Positions 28,590-38,606 of a DNA stretch of 64,000 bases are shown in pieces. The notes below the pieces were generated by a model. It saw only the letters and a program-made list of their open reading frames with translations, was not told the origin of the DNA and did not search any database. Source of the DNA: Methylotenera sp. (lineage in GTDB: Bacteria; Pseudomonadota; Gammaproteobacteria; Burkholderiales; Methylophilaceae); assembly GCF_029945535.1 (NCBI RefSeq), contig NZ_JAQSCU010000006.1, positions 124,001-188,000 on the forward strand, read 5' to 3'. The position numbers and the translations under genes are program-made. Each line of letters begins with the position of its first letter. Positions within the stretch are counted from its first letter, which is position 1.

Positions 28590-29360
28590 TTAGCCACAAA
28601 AAGGCAAAGCTAAGCTCTGCAAAATCTCGCCATTTCTTGAATCTTGCACAAATATCACTGCGCCTGCTTGTCGGCCTTTCCACTCTGGTTTTAAAGTGAT
28701 ATTTTTTGCAAACTCATTCTTATTGCTGAGTTGATAAGCACCATAGAAATCACGCACCACGTAATCATGCTTTAGTTCGCGACCATTGTTTTCGCCTGCA
28801 TTCACTTGGCTGACTAATTTATTTTCATAAATCGCTATAAAAATATCGGCATTGTTAATATCGGCAGGGTTAATGGCTTGTGCAGTTGCTTTAAGTATGA
28901 TTTCACCATTCGCTAGTGTGATGGAGTTTAGGCTTAAATTAGCGCGTGAGGCTAACTTTTGACTAGCAGAAACTGCTTGGTTTAAGCGCGAGGTGTCTGC
29001 ACCTTTAAAGTCGCGCCCGTTTAATACGAACTGGGGCGTATAGACAAAACCAGCACCTGCGAAAGCGGCAGTTTTGCGTTGTCTGTCGCTATATTCGGCT
29101 TTAGAGAATTTGTCTTTCCAGCCGATATAGTCCCAATAATCTACGTGAAAAGCGAGTGGGATAATTTTTTTAGTGTCTGGCTTTAAATCGCTTAGCCATT
29201 TATCTGCGGGTGGGCAGCTGCTGCAACCTTCTGAAGTATATAGCTCGAGTAAAGGTACTGTCGCTGCGCCGCTTTTGGCGCTACATTCTGCGGCGATTGC
29301 GGGTTGGATAGTAAGGTTAACTAAGCTTAAAGCGAATGCTATTTTAGCAATCAGGCGCAT
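28590..29360 (-). CDS. DUF1223 secreted thioredoxin-like protein
   Basis: A 256-residue protein with a signal peptide (residues 1-23, ending AIA). The DUF1223 core has the redox-like motif LYTSEGCSSCPPADKWL near residue 40 and FHVDYWDYIGWKDKFS, a thioredoxin-fold signature. A C-terminal beta region follows. The family is widespread and uncharacterised; disulfide or metal handling in the periplasm is an inference from the CxxC motif. It is monocistronic, with a palindromic repeat upstream. Confidence 0.82.
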   Translation of the reverse strand: MRLIAKIAFALSLVNLTIQPAIAAECSAKSGAATVPLLELYTSEGCSSCPPADKWLSDLKPDTKKIIPLAFHVDYWDYIGWKDKFSKAEYSDRQRKTAAFAGAGFVYTPQFVLNGRDFKGADTSRLNQAVSASQKLASRANLSLNSITLANGEIILKATAQAINPADINNADIFIAIYENKLVSQVNAGENNGRELKHDYVVRDFYGAYQLSNKNEFAKNITLKPEWKGRQAGAVIFVQDSRNGEILQSLALPFCG

Positions 29361-29432
29361 GATTGAACTCCTTTTGTGATCATAGGAGTTAGTCGTGTGG
29401 GTTGTGGAAACCTTACAAGCGTTTCAATGCGT

Positions 29433-29567
29433 CGTCATTCTGAGCATAGCGAAGAATCCAGAACTAAATTCCTAAAAAACTAGATTCTTTCGCGCCTAAT
29501 CTTACCGCTTTAGCGATTTAGATTGGCGGAGAAGACCTTTACGGTCTCGCTACGCTCAGAATGACGG
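29433..29567. repeat. Palindromic element, GTCATTCTGAG family (copy 2)
   Basis: The ends CGTCATTCTGAGCATAGCGA (29433) and CGCTACGCTCAGAATGACG form imperfect terminal inverted repeats like those of 24951-25029. The interior here is longer and contains further nested inverted repeats (CGCCTAATCT with AGATTGGCG; GAGACC with GGTCTC). Confidence 0.75.
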
Positions 29568-29586
29568 GAATGGGAGAGTGATGTTT

Positions 29587-30855
29587 TTATCTATGCTCAC
29601 GCCAAGGCGCAACTTTTAATAAAAGCACCATGCCCGGAATGGCTAAGAACGTACAGACGTAAAAGAAATTCTCCCAGCCTAAATTTTCTACCATGCCGCC
29701 TGTAAGCGCGTTAAACACTGACCTTGGCACGGCAGATAAGCTGGTAAATAAAGCGAGTTGAGTGGCGGTGTAAATAGGGTTGGTTTCGCGCGCCATGTAG
29801 GCAACGTAGGCAGCTGTGCCAAGACCTACACCAAAGGCTTCTGCACCAATCACAATGGCTAGCATGCTGCGTTCAGCTGTACCAATGACATCAAAAGGTC
29901 CCGCATGTGCCAGCCAAGCAAAGCCTAAAATAGTGACAGCTTGGGCAATACCAAACACCCACAAGGCGCGGTTTATGCCCAATTTGAGCATCCATAAGCC
30001 GCCTACAAATGCGCCTGCAATTTGCAAGACTAAGCCGCTGCCTTTTGCAATGGCGCCAATATCACTTTTGCTAAAATGCATATCTAAATAAAAGGGCGTG
30101 GCGAGTGCGGTTGCCATGCTATCGCCAAGTTTGTAGAGCAAAATAAATACCAGTACCAATAATGCGCTTTGCCAGCCCTGTCGGCCAATAAACTCACGAA
30201 ATGGCTCAACGACAGAGGCATACAGTGTTTTAGGCGCAACGGCTTTGAGTGATTCGCGTATCAATAATGTCATGATGATGCCGGGCAGCATAAAAAGGGC
30301 AACAATCCAAAACACGGATGACCACGGCAAATGGTCTGCTAGTATTAGCCCAAGCGAGCCTGGCACCAAACCTGCGATGCGGTAAGCATTCACATGTATG
30401 CTATTGCCTAAACCTAGCTCATGGTCACTTAAAATTTCGCGGCGAAACGCATCAATGACAATATCTTGGCTGGCGGAGAAAAACGCAATCAGCGTTGAAA
30501 TAACCGCAATGGTGGTAATGTTGAGTTTTGGCTCATAAAAGCCGTAAGTAATCATGCTGGCAAAAAGCGCCACCTGCGTGATGAGCATCCAACTGCGTCT
30601 GCGTCCAAGCGGTGCGATGAGGTTGTATCTATCCATCAGTGGCGCCCATACAAACTTCCACGAATATGGCAACTGTATAAACGCAAAAGCGGCGATGGTT
30701 TTGAGGTTCATGCCTTCAGAACGTAACCATGCGGGTAACAGTTGCAAGAGCAAATACAATGGTAAACCTGAGGTAAACCCCAAGAAGACACAGATCAACA
30801 TCTTTTTACTAAGCAGCGATTGCCAGATGCTAGGCTGAGCGGGGTTTTGAAGCAC
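29587..30855 (-). CDS. ampG: AmpG-type muropeptide MFS permease
   Basis: An inner-membrane transporter that imports anhydro-muropeptides for peptidoglycan recycling. The 422-residue, 12-helix protein has the AmpG signatures FLGFTSGLPLYLLLQLLPAW, PYSWKFVWAPLMDRY, RRRSWM, SASQDIVIDAFRREIL and LYKLGDSMATALATPFYLD. It lies 2 bases after metW on the minus strand, so it may be the third gene of a metX-metW-ampG operon. Confidence 0.9.
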   Translation of the reverse strand: MLQNPAQPSIWQSLLSKKMLICVFLGFTSGLPLYLLLQLLPAWLRSEGMNLKTIAAFAFIQLPYSWKFVWAPLMDRYNLIAPLGRRRSWMLITQVALFASMITYGFYEPKLNITTIAVISTLIAFFSASQDIVIDAFRREILSDHELGLGNSIHVNAYRIAGLVPGSLGLILADHLPWSSVFWIVALFMLPGIIMTLLIRESLKAVAPKTLYASVVEPFREFIGRQGWQSALLVLVFILLYKLGDSMATALATPFYLDMHFSKSDIGAIAKGSGLVLQIAGAFVGGLWMLKLGINRALWVFGIAQAVTILGFAWLAHAGPFDVIGTAERSMLAIVIGAEAFGVGLGTAAYVAYMARETNPIYTATQLALFTSLSAVPRSVFNALTGGMVENLGWENFFYVCTFLAIPGMVLLLKVAPWREHR

Positions 30856-30857
30856 TA

Positions 30858-31493
30858 CTAATTGGCTTTCAGACGATAAATAGCCAAATTACCTAAGAAG
30901 TTAGGCATAAAATCTATTTGATTACCATCGGTAATGACTTTGCGTTCTAACACTGAAATTTTGTGATTTTTACAAAACTCGTCAAAATCATTAATGGTGC
31001 AAAGGTGTACATTCGGCGTATCAAACCATTGATAAGGCAGTATTTTAGACACAGGCATATTGCCTGAGAGAATTTGCACGCGGTTGCGCCAATAGCCAAA
31101 GTTAGGAAAAGTGACGATCACTTCACGACCAACGCGCAGCATCTCCAGCACGATTCCTTCTGTATTGTGCATGGCTTGTAGCGTTTGAGAGAGAATCACA
31201 GTGTCAAATGACTGGTCTTCAAAGCCTGATAAACCGTCTTCTAAGTCCATTTGAATCACGTTCACGCCATTGTTCATACAGGTCAACCAATTGGCATCAT
31301 CTTTTTCTACGCCGTAGCCTTTTACTTCTAAGCCACTGCGTAAGAATTGCAGCAATGCACCATCGCCGCAGCCTAAATCGAGTACTTTTGAGCCGAATTT
31401 TACCCAGCCAGAGATAATTGCAAAGTCTTGCCTGAATTCTTGTGTTGAATTTGTAATATTTACATTATTTTGCATGGTGAGTACCAACTTCAA
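30858..31493 (-). CDS. metW: Methionine biosynthesis protein MetW
   Basis: A 211-residue SAM-methyltransferase-fold protein that accompanies MetX in methionine synthesis. Visible motifs are [15 protein letters not shown] (SAM-binding motif I), [20 protein letters not shown] and [20 protein letters not shown]. It overlaps metX by 29 bases, so the two are translationally coupled. In characterised systems MetW stimulates the homoserine acyltransferase. Confidence 0.93.
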   Translation of the reverse strand: MKLVLTMQNNVNITNSTQEFRQDFAIISGWVKFGSKVLDLGCGDGALLQFLRSGLEVKGYGVEKDDANWLTCMNNGVNVIQMDLEDGLSGFEDQSFDTVILSQTLQAMHNTEGIVLEMLRVGREVIVTFPNFGYWRNRVQILSGNMPVSKILPYQWFDTPNVHLCTINDFDEFCKNHKISVLERKVITDGNQIDFMPNFLGNLAIYRLKAN

Positions 31494-32622
31494 TACTATT
31501 TAAATAGGCGCGCAAAATGTTGTGGTAATGCGCATCAGGCATTAAGAATGCATCATGGCCATGCGCAGCAGTGACTTCTGCATAGCTAACGGTACGTTCA
31601 TTGTCGAGCAGCGCTTTTACAATTTCGCGTGAGCGTGCAGGTGAAAAGCGCCAGTCACTGGTGAAAGAAACCACTAAAAATTTCGCGGTGACTTTGTTCA
31701 AAGCGGCGCTTAAATCGCCATCGAAATTGAGTGCGGGGTCGTAATAATCCAAAGCTCGCGTCATGCGCAGATACGTATTGGCATCAAACTCGCCCGCAAA
31801 CTTATCGCCTTGATAACGCAAATAAGATTCCATTTCAAACTCAGCGTCAAAGCTATATTTAATGTCACCTTTAAGCTTACGGCCAAATTTGGCGCCCATT
31901 GCATCGTCGCTTAAATAAGTAATGTGGCCTAGCATGCGCGCAATGCGCAAGCCGCGGCGTGGCAATACTTGGTGTGCGTAATAATCGCCGCCATGAAACT
32001 CGGGATCGGTAATAATGGCTTGACGCGCTACTTCGTTAAATGCGATGTTTTGTGCGGTGAGATTAGGTGCAGATGCAATCACCAAAGCATGGCGTACGCG
32101 TTCTGGGTAAGCAATTGTCCATTGCAGTGCTTGCATGCCACCAAGGCTGCCGCCAATAACGGCAGCAAGTTGTTGGATGCCTAAATAGTCTGCCAATAAA
32201 GCCTGAGATTTAACCCAATCTTCAACCGTCACAACGGGAAACTGTGACCCCCATTGCTGATTGGTATCGGGGTTATTACTCACGGGCCCAGTGCTACCGT
32301 GACAGCCACCAAGATTGTTAAGGCCAATGACGAAGAATTTATTAGTGTCTAACGGCTTATTCGGGCCAACTAAATTGTCCCACCAGCCGGCATATTTATC
32401 ATTTTCACTGTATTTACCAGCGACGTGATGTGTGCCAGATAGCGCATGGCAGATTAAAACCGCGTTGGATTTATCTGCATTTAGTGTGCCGTAAGTTTCA
32501 TATACAAGGTCGAACTGCGGCAGTACAGCGCCGCTTTTTAGCGTGAGCGGTTTCGCGAAATGTGCAGTTTGTGGAGCAACTATGCCTACAGAGCCAGTGC
32601 CAACGGAGTTATTTTCAGTCAT
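31465..32622 (-). CDS. metX: Homoserine O-acyltransferase MetX
   Basis: An alpha/beta-hydrolase-fold enzyme that acylates homoserine for methionine synthesis. The 385 residues include [39 protein letters not shown] with the nucleophile Ser, [10 protein letters not shown] and the C-terminal HGHDAFL catalytic His. MetX enzymes paired with MetW in proteobacteria often use succinyl-CoA rather than acetyl-CoA, so the acyl donor is uncertain despite the usual acetyltransferase name. Confidence 0.94.
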   Translation of the reverse strand: MTENNSVGTGSVGIVAPQTAHFAKPLTLKSGAVLPQFDLVYETYGTLNADKSNAVLICHALSGTHHVAGKYSENDKYAGWWDNLVGPNKPLDTNKFFVIGLNNLGGCHGSTGPVSNNPDTNQQWGSQFPVVTVEDWVKSQALLADYLGIQQLAAVIGGSLGGMQALQWTIAYPERVRHALVIASAPNLTAQNIAFNEVARQAIITDPEFHGGDYYAHQVLPRRGLRIARMLGHITYLSDDAMGAKFGRKLKGDIKYSFDAEFEMESYLRYQGDKFAGEFDANTYLRMTRALDYYDPALNFDGDLSAALNKVTAKFLVVSFTSDWRFSPARSREIVKALLDNERTVSYAEVTAAHGHDAFLMPDAHYHNILRAYLNSIEVGTHHAK

Positions 32623-32735
32623 TTTGTGATTATACTATGTGTAAATTAAATACTGCTGCTAGTAATTCTGGTTAGTGTGATTTTAACTTGAAGGTAATTC
32701 ACTTGTAAAAAACCAGCTTGTATAAAAGAGGCGTG

Positions 32736-33269
32736 ATGATGCAATTAAAAAACATTCAAACATTTCAGAACAAAACGCCACAAATAGCTGGAAGTGCTTA
32801 CGTTCACGAATCCGCCACTGTCATAGGTGAGGTGAGCATAGGCGAGAATAGCTCGGTGTGGCCTAGTGCAGTGATACGCGGCGATGTGAATTTTATCCGC
32901 ATAGGCAAAAACACTAATATTCAAGATTTAAGTATGCTGCATGTGAATCATAAATCTAGTGATGACCCGCAAGGTTCACCCTTAATTATTGGCGATAACG
33001 TCACGATAGGTCATACGGTGATTTTGCATGGCTGCACCATTGAAGATACCTGTTTGATTGGCATGGGCAGTATCGTGATGGACAAAGCTGTGGTGCAAAA
33101 GTGCGTACTGCTCGCGGCGGGTAGCCTTGTGCCAGAAGGCAAAGTGCTGGAAAGCGGTCACTTATATGTCGGCCGCCCTGCTAAGAAAATCCGCGCATTA
33201 ACGCAAGAAGAAATCGCAGGTTTAATGGATTCTGCCAATAATTATGTGCAACTGAAAAACTTATATTAA
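32736..33269 (+). CDS. Gamma-class carbonic anhydrase-like protein
   Basis: A 177-residue left-handed beta-helix protein built of hexapeptide repeats (IGEVSIGENSSVWPSAVIRG onward). The metal His are LHVNH, IGHTVILHGC and neighbours, as in gamma carbonic anhydrase (YrdA/Cam-like). It may hydrate CO2 or be a structural homologue. The ATG at 32736 was preferred to the upstream TTG at 32718 because AGAGGCG lies just before it. It is a single gene, divergent from metX. Confidence 0.88.
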   Translation: MMQLKNIQTFQNKTPQIAGSAYVHESATVIGEVSIGENSSVWPSAVIRGDVNFIRIGKNTNIQDLSMLHVNHKSSDDPQGSPLIIGDNVTIGHTVILHGCTIEDTCLIGMGSIVMDKAVVQKCVLLAAGSLVPEGKVLESGHLYVGRPAKKIRALTQEEIAGLMDSANNYVQLKNLY

Positions 33270-33293
33270 GGGGGAATAAACACGCCCTAAGTA

Positions 33294-34442
33294 TTAAGCT
33301 TTACGTTTAAATGGATAGCAAAACTGCTGCCAATAACCATTTGGCACTGGGTGTCCACCCACGCCATAGCCGCTAGGCCATTGGTTTGGCGGCATATAGT
33401 AAGTGCCAAATAGTCGATCAATCAGCGGAAAGTGAATAGAAAAATTCACGTCTATCGCTTCTTTTTCTATGCCGTGGTGCCAGTGGTGAAAGCGCGGCGT
33501 AACGATGAAGGGTTTGAGCCACTCCACATTAAAACGTACGTTGGCGTGGATAAATGTTGCATTGAGATACACCAGAAAAATGTAAATATGCAGCGCATTT
33601 TCAGCATAACCTAACGCATACATTGGAATAATCGTCATCGAACGCAAACCAATAATTTCGACGATATGCATGCGCGAGCCTGCAAGCCAATCCATATATT
33701 TAGCCGAATGATGCACCGCATGAAAGCCCCACAAAAATGGAATCTGATGGAACGCACGGTGAAACCAATATTGCACAAAATCAGTCAAAAACATGATTTC
33801 AATGACTTGTAGCCATAATGGCTGATTCGCTACCATTTGTCTAAATTCTGCCCAGTTACCTGTGTGCTGCAAGATTGCCATGGAAGGTGCAAGAGTGAGA
33901 AATGCCAAGCTTTGTACCAGCAAACTGCCTAGCAGGAAATAGAATAAATCTTCACGCCATTCGGTTCTGAAGAGCGGTTGATTAAGGCGCCCGAACACTT
34001 TTTCTAACGGTACAAAAAGTAAACCTGTGAATAAGATATTCAGTACAAACCAATCTAACCCCAGCGAGGCCAAGTGCGTTGCGTTTGGATCTGCGCTGGA
34101 TGCACCAGAACTCATTTCACCAATGATGGTGGCTAAAAACACCACGGCAATCGCGCTGAATCCTAGCACTCTGTTACGTCTCAGCATCATGTTGATGCAA
34201 GCTAAGGCATAACCAATGCCCAAAAGTACTTGTATGATTAAAGTTAAATAAGGCAGTTTGTATAAACCACCAAGCTCTTTGGTAGAGAAAAATGCCGAGT
34301 ATTGCGAACTAAGCATTAAAAATAAACCTGCAATACCAATCACTAAAGCCGCAACGCCACTTAACCAGCCAGAGCCAAATGTACGCGCTTCGGCAGGTGC
34401 TTCTAAGTCGTTACGTATGGCGAGGCGAACGTGGTTAATCAT
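33294..34442 (-). CDS. Fatty acid hydroxylase / sterol desaturase family membrane protein
   Basis: A 382-residue integral membrane di-iron protein. Several helices come first, followed by the histidine boxes HRAFH, HAVHHS and HHWHHG of the fatty acid hydroxylase superfamily, within YWFHRAFHQIPFLWGFHAVH and neighbouring blocks. The first 140 residues form an extra multi-helix N-terminal region. The substrate (lipid, hopanoid or carotenoid) cannot be told. It follows prmC by 85 bases in the same direction. Confidence 0.82.
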   Translation of the reverse strand: MINHVRLAIRNDLEAPAEARTFGSGWLSGVAALVIGIAGLFLMLSSQYSAFFSTKELGGLYKLPYLTLIIQVLLGIGYALACINMMLRRNRVLGFSAIAVVFLATIIGEMSSGASSADPNATHLASLGLDWFVLNILFTGLLFVPLEKVFGRLNQPLFRTEWREDLFYFLLGSLLVQSLAFLTLAPSMAILQHTGNWAEFRQMVANQPLWLQVIEIMFLTDFVQYWFHRAFHQIPFLWGFHAVHHSAKYMDWLAGSRMHIVEIIGLRSMTIIPMYALGYAENALHIYIFLVYLNATFIHANVRFNVEWLKPFIVTPRFHHWHHGIEKEAIDVNFSIHFPLIDRLFGTYYMPPNQWPSGYGVGGHPVPNGYWQQFCYPFKRKA

Positions 34443-34527
34443 AAAAACTTTCTATTTAAATAGGACTATAAAACTATAGGACTTAAAACTAAAGTATTAA
34501 CAATAGCGCTATTAAAGATAAAGAGGG

Positions 34528-35490
34528 TTAATCCCAATGGGTACTGACAATTAGCGGATTTTTTCCTAACGTAACACGGTCATTGTTACCTAAATCTTTA
34601 ATCGTTTCAATGTTTGTTAGCCCTGCATCCGCCATTAAATCAGCGACCTGTTCCGCTTGATTATAACCATGTTCCAGCATCAGCCAGCCTTGTGGTTTTA
34701 AGTAGATCAAGCAATCTCCAATAATTTGACGAATGTCATCCAAGCCATCCGCACCAGAGGCTAATGCACTTATAGGCTCAAAGCGTAAATCGCCTTGCGT
34801 AAGATGAGCGTCATCTTTTTCAATGTATGGTGGATTGCTGACGATGACATCAAACCGTTGATTGTTTAGATTTTCAAACCAGTTGCTCAAAACAAACTCA
34901 ACATTGTTAATCCTTAAGTGTTCAGCATTTTGTTTGGCGATTTCTAAAGCCGCTGCTGAGGCGTCAACCGCAATAATACTGGCTTGCGGGCGATTTTTTG
35001 CAATAGCCAGTGCAATTGCACCAGTGCCTGTGCCAAGGTCTAAAACTCTTAAATCGTCATTCCGACGAAAGTCGGAATCCAGTGTCTTTTTGCCATATTG
35101 CTCAACGCCACTGGATTCCGACTTTCGTCGGAATGACGAACTCGGACTACTTTCACTTGGTGGAGTCTTAGCCAAAGCCGCTTCCACCAAAGTTTCGGTA
35201 TCAGGTCGCGGAATCAATGTATCAGGCGTTACCAGCAAATTCAAACCATAGAACTCACGGCTACCTAAAATATAAGCCATAGGTTCGCCACCTAAGCGAC
35301 GTTTTAGCAGTGCCTCAAACGCCGCATGGATATCGGGCTGCAGAGCATCATTTGCATGCGCAATTAACCATGCGCGATTCACATTGAGCACATGTTGCAA
35401 CAGTAATTGCGACTCAAGTTTGGCTTCTTCCGTGCCGAGTAGCGAAGTTGATGTTTGTAATATGTATTTAATGGATTGAGTGTGGTTCAT
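34528..35490 (-). CDS. prmC: Release factor glutamine methyltransferase with in-frame repeat insertion
   Basis: PrmC methylates the GGQ Gln of release factors RF1 and RF2. The N-terminal helical domain (1-80), the SAM motif VLDLGTGTGAIALAIAKNRP and the catalytic NPPY motif (VSNPPYIEKDD) are intact. Between the domains, residues about 118-146 are encoded by an 84-base palindromic repeat (35055-35138) and read SSFRRKSESS ... DSDFRRNDD. This makes the protein 320 residues, about 40 more than typical. The insertion keeps the frame and falls in the interdomain linker, so the enzyme is probably active. Its substrate gene prfA lies upstream in the same direction. Confidence 0.92.
   Translation of the reverse strand: MNHTQSIKYILQTSTSLLGTEEAKLESQLLLQHVLNVNRAWLIAHANDALQPDIHAAFEALLKRRLGGEPMAYILGSREFYGLNLLVTPDTLIPRPDTETLVEAALAKTPPSESSPSSSFRRKSESSGVEQYGKKTLDSDFRRNDDLRVLDLGTGTGAIALAIAKNRPQASIIAVDASAAALEIAKQNAEHLRINNVEFVLSNWFENLNNQRFDVIVSNPPYIEKDDAHLTQGDLRFEPISALASGADGLDDIRQIIGDCLIYLKPQGWLMLEHGYNQAEQVADLMADAGLTNIETIKDLGNNDRVTLGKNPLIVSTHWD
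35055..35138. repeat. Palindromic repeat inside prmC (CGTCATTCCGACGAAAGTCGG family)
   Basis: Perfect 30-base arms (35055-35084 and 35109-35138) flank a 24-base loop. The whole unit is 84 bases, 28 codons, so it keeps the prmC frame. Each arm contains a nested TTCCGAC-GAAA-GTCGGAA hairpin. A half unit of the same family is at 46727-46755. Confidence 0.9.
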
Positions 35491-35500
35491 TTGTTTTTTT

Positions 35501-35582
35501 GTAGGGTGGGTAACTCGTTACCCACGCGGTGCAATGTATCAATAAAAATCTAACACGTGGGCAAACAAGTTGCCCACCCTAC
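35501..35582. repeat. Palindromic repeat, GTAGGGTGGGTAAC family (copy 1)
   Basis: GTAGGGTGGGTAACTCGTTA at the left end pairs with TTGCCCACCCTAC at the right; a second similar copy is at 46628-46703. It fills the gap between the 155-residue hypothetical gene and prmC and could affect prmC expression. Confidence 0.8.
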
Positions 35583-35590
35583 TTGGCTGC

Positions 35591-36058
35591 TTAATTGGCA
35601 AGCAGTGCTAATTCTATTGTTAACAGGAGCTGATGTGCATTATGAGCTTCATATTGTGCCACTTTCGCTTCGCCAGTATCAAAGTACGCTTTTTCATGGA
35701 CAAGCTCTTTACGAGCTCTCCTAAATCGGCTCGCGGCCTCAAGAATTGACTGATCAGTGATGTCTAATAGTTTGAGTTTTTCTTCATAAGGCTTAAAGTC
35801 AAATTCCCGAAACTTGTCTTCGTTGTAATCGCGGACAATCAATAAATGTAACAATGCCTCTAACCACATCCCCGTAAAAACAATCACTATCATTGCTTGT
35901 TTGAAGCTCATTTGGCTTGGGTCGAATTGGAGTATCCAGCCTTGAGTTTCATCGTCTTTTGGTTTATGGCCAGACTTAATGAGTGTTTGCATGGATTCAA
36001 AAGCATCAATGGCAATAGCCTTATAAGCCGAGATATTGGTGAGGATGAGTTCGCTCAT
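35591..36058 (-). CDS. Hypothetical all-helical protein, possible HEPN-like fold
   Basis: A 155-residue protein predicted by eye to be nearly all helical. A hydrophobic helix (about 52-72, SFKQAMIVIVFTGMWLEALL) is followed by a charged middle and the motif RFRRARKELVHEK near residue 115. The RKELVH within it matches the R-x4-H active-site pattern of HEPN RNases, but one motif match is weak evidence. It sits between prfA and prmC, a pair usually adjacent, and so looks like an insertion. Alternative: a structural protein of unknown role. Confidence 0.5.
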   Translation of the reverse strand: MSELILTNISAYKAIAIDAFESMQTLIKSGHKPKDDETQGWILQFDPSQMSFKQAMIVIVFTGMWLEALLHLLIVRDYNEDKFREFDFKPYEEKLKLLDITDQSILEAASRFRRARKELVHEKAYFDTGEAKVAQYEAHNAHQLLLTIELALLAN

Positions 36059-36111
36059 AGAGTTGTATAAAGTAAAATATGCATTTGATTTAATTGCATT
36101 GTCTCAAATTG

Positions 36112-37194
36112 CTAATTATCTTCACCCAAACTTGCCAACAAATCGGCCTGATGCTCAGCCGATAATGCGCCAATCAATTCATCCATATCACCTTCGGTAA
36201 TTGCATCAATTTTATATAACGTGAGGTTGATGCGATGGTCTGTGATGCGGCCTTGCGGGTAGTTGTAGGTGCGGATGCGCTCTGAACGGTCGCCTGAGCC
36301 AATCAAACTTTTACGTTCGCTGGCGATTGCGCTATTTTGCGCATCAACTTGTTTGGCTTTAATGCGTGCGGCGAGTACGGCCATGGCTTGCGCTTTGTTG
36401 GCATGCTGGCTGCGGCCTTCTTGGCATTCGACCACAATACCTGTTGGCGCGTGGGTAATACGCACGGCAGAGTCGGTTTTGTTAATGTGTTGACCACCCG
36501 CACCACTGGCGCGGTAGGTATCAATGCGAATATCGGCTGGGTTAATCACCACATCGCTCACTTCGTCCGCCTCAGCCAACACGGCCACCGTGCAAGCTGA
36601 AGTATGAATGCGGCCTTGTGTTTCGGTATCTGGCACGCGCTGTACGCGATGCACGCCACTTTCAAATTTCATTTTGGAATATGCGCCGTAGCCTTCAATT
36701 TTGGCGATAATTTCTTTGTAGCCGCCCACTTCACTTTCATTGGCGGACATAATTTCGACTTTCCACTTTTGTTTTTCGGCGTATCTTGAGTACATTCTGA
36801 ATAAATTGCCACAGAACAAGCCTGATTCATCACCGCCCGTACCTGCACGAATTTCTAAAAAGATATTTTTATCGTCATTGGGGTCTTTCGGCAACAACAA
36901 TACTTGTAAGGCTTTTTCTACCGCTTCTAGTTTAGTTTTACCGTTTTCGATTTCTTCTTGCGCAAACTCTTTCATATCAGGGTCACTCAACATCGATTGC
37001 GCTTCTTTGATGTCGGCCTCAGCCTGTTCAAACATGTGATATTGCTCAACGATAGGTGTAATTTCCGCATGCTCTTGTGTGAGTTTGCGATAGTTGTCCA
37101 TGTTGTTGGTCACACCCTCAGAACTCATCAGGCGGTTAATTTCTTCTAAACGCTCGCTTAAAGTGGCGAGTTTTCTAATCATGCTTGGTTTCAT
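36112..37194 (-). CDS. prfA: Peptide chain release factor 1
   Basis: RF1 recognises UAA and UAG stop codons and triggers peptide release. The 360 residues include [20 protein letters not shown] and the catalytic GGQ loop [19 protein letters not shown] helical N-terminal domain (about 1-105) precedes them. It follows hemA by 38 bases, in the conserved hemA-prfA-prmC order. Confidence 0.97.
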   Translation of the reverse strand: MKPSMIRKLATLSERLEEINRLMSSEGVTNNMDNYRKLTQEHAEITPIVEQYHMFEQAEADIKEAQSMLSDPDMKEFAQEEIENGKTKLEAVEKALQVLLLPKDPNDDKNIFLEIRAGTGGDESGLFCGNLFRMYSRYAEKQKWKVEIMSANESEVGGYKEIIAKIEGYGAYSKMKFESGVHRVQRVPDTETQGRIHTSACTVAVLAEADEVSDVVINPADIRIDTYRASGAGGQHINKTDSAVRITHAPTGIVVECQEGRSQHANKAQAMAVLAARIKAKQVDAQNSAIASERKSLIGSGDRSERIRTYNYPQGRITDHRINLTLYKIDAITEGDMDELIGALSAEHQADLLASLGEDN

Positions 37195-37232
37195 ACGGGT
37201 TACTCTTTAGAGAATTGCTTTAATGTTAAGAC

Positions 37233-38492
37233 TTAGCTTTTGATGTGGTAAAGCTGCTTAATCACATCTTCCAGCTTGGCATGCTCATCGCCATGCGCTT
37301 GATTCAAAGCGTGGCTTGGTGCATGCAGAAATTTATTGGTCAGTGCGTTACTAAGTGCTTCTAACACTTTTTCTGCACTTTCGCCTTTTTGAATGAGTCT
37401 GAGCGCTTTTTCTAATTCCATTTGGCGAGTGGCTTCCGCTTGGTCTCGTAGCGCTTTGATGGTGGGCACAGTGTCGCGCTTTTTCATCCACTGCATAAAG
37501 TTTTCAACACGAGCAGTCACGATTACTTCAGCATCTACGGCGGCTTCCTGACGATTAGCCATGCCATCGGTCACTACTTGCGCCAGATCATCAACCGTGT
37601 ATAAAAACACGTCATCTAGCTGCGCAACTTCAGCCTCTATATCACGAGGTACAGCCAGATCGACCATAAAAATCGGACGATGACGGCGAGCCTTAATCGC
37701 GCTCTCAAGCATACCTAAGCCTACAATCGGCAATTGGCTAGCGGTACTGGTAATCACAATATCAAATTCGGCAAAGCGATCTGGCAGGTCATTTAGCAGA
37801 ATGGCCTGTGCTTTAATGCCTTGCGAAGAAATTTTCTCTGCTAAAGCGGTGCCACGTTCCAGCGTACGGTTGGCTACCATGATACTTTTAGGTTTTTGTG
37901 CTGCAAAATGGTCTGCGCACAGTTCTATCATTTCACCAGCGCCTATAAACAACACTTTTTGCTGGCTGATGTCGCCAAAAATACGTTGAGCCAGCTTAAC
38001 TGCAGCAGCCGACATTGAAATGGAGTTTGCGCCAATGTCTGTGTTGGTACGCACTTCTTTGGCGACTTCAAAAGTGCGTTGAAAGAGCTTGTGCAATAAA
38101 GTACCTAGCGTGCCGGCATCTTGGGCGATTTTAACGGATTGCTTGAATTGCCCTAAAATCTGCGCTTCACCTAACACCATGCTATCCAAGCCAGACGCCA
38201 CCCTAAAAGCATGTTTTACCGCTTCGTCATTCGGTAAAGTGTAGATATAAGGTTGAATGCTACTAGTATCTAATTTGTGATAATGCGATAGCCATTGCAG
38301 TGGTTTCTCAGAGTTTTCGGCGCTGCAATAGAGTTCTGTGCGGTTACATGTAGATAGAATCGCCGCTTCAGTTGCATCATGTGAGGTGAGTTCGCGCAAG
38401 GCACTACCTAGATGTTCGCTGTTAAAAGCGACATTTTCTCTAATCTGAACGGGTGCGGTCGTGTGATTGACGCCGATTACATATAGCTGCAT
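37233..38492 (-). CDS. hemA: Glutamyl-tRNA reductase
   Basis: HemA reduces glutamyl-tRNA to glutamate-1-semialdehyde, the first committed step of C5-pathway tetrapyrrole synthesis. The N-terminus [20 protein letters not shown] is the family start, so the ATG at 38492 is preferred to an upstream TTG at 38528. Catalytic Cys49 lies in [12 protein letters not shown], and the NADPH domain has [12 protein letters not shown]. The C-terminal dimerisation helices are present, giving 419 residues. hemB lies elsewhere in this window (44826). Confidence 0.96.
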   Translation of the reverse strand: MQLYVIGVNHTTAPVQIRENVAFNSEHLGSALRELTSHDATEAAILSTCNRTELYCSAENSEKPLQWLSHYHKLDTSSIQPYIYTLPNDEAVKHAFRVASGLDSMVLGEAQILGQFKQSVKIAQDAGTLGTLLHKLFQRTFEVAKEVRTNTDIGANSISMSAAAVKLAQRIFGDISQQKVLFIGAGEMIELCADHFAAQKPKSIMVANRTLERGTALAEKISSQGIKAQAILLNDLPDRFAEFDIVITSTASQLPIVGLGMLESAIKARRHRPIFMVDLAVPRDIEAEVAQLDDVFLYTVDDLAQVVTDGMANRQEAAVDAEVIVTARVENFMQWMKKRDTVPTIKALRDQAEATRQMELEKALRLIQKGESAEKVLEALSNALTNKFLHAPSHALNQAHGDEHAKLEDVIKQLYHIKS

Positions 38493-38606
38493 AAGTGTAA
38501 TTTTGATGTATTGGCCTATGTTAAGCAAGGCTGATATCCAAAAAGTGTAAAATCGCGTTAAAATAACGACTTATTACTTAATTTTTTGGACTTTTGGATT
38601 TTCGTC

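Noticed and set aside
36269-37149. Several plus-strand ORFs over prfA
   Set aside because: They are antisense shadows of a well-conserved prfA frame with no family features.
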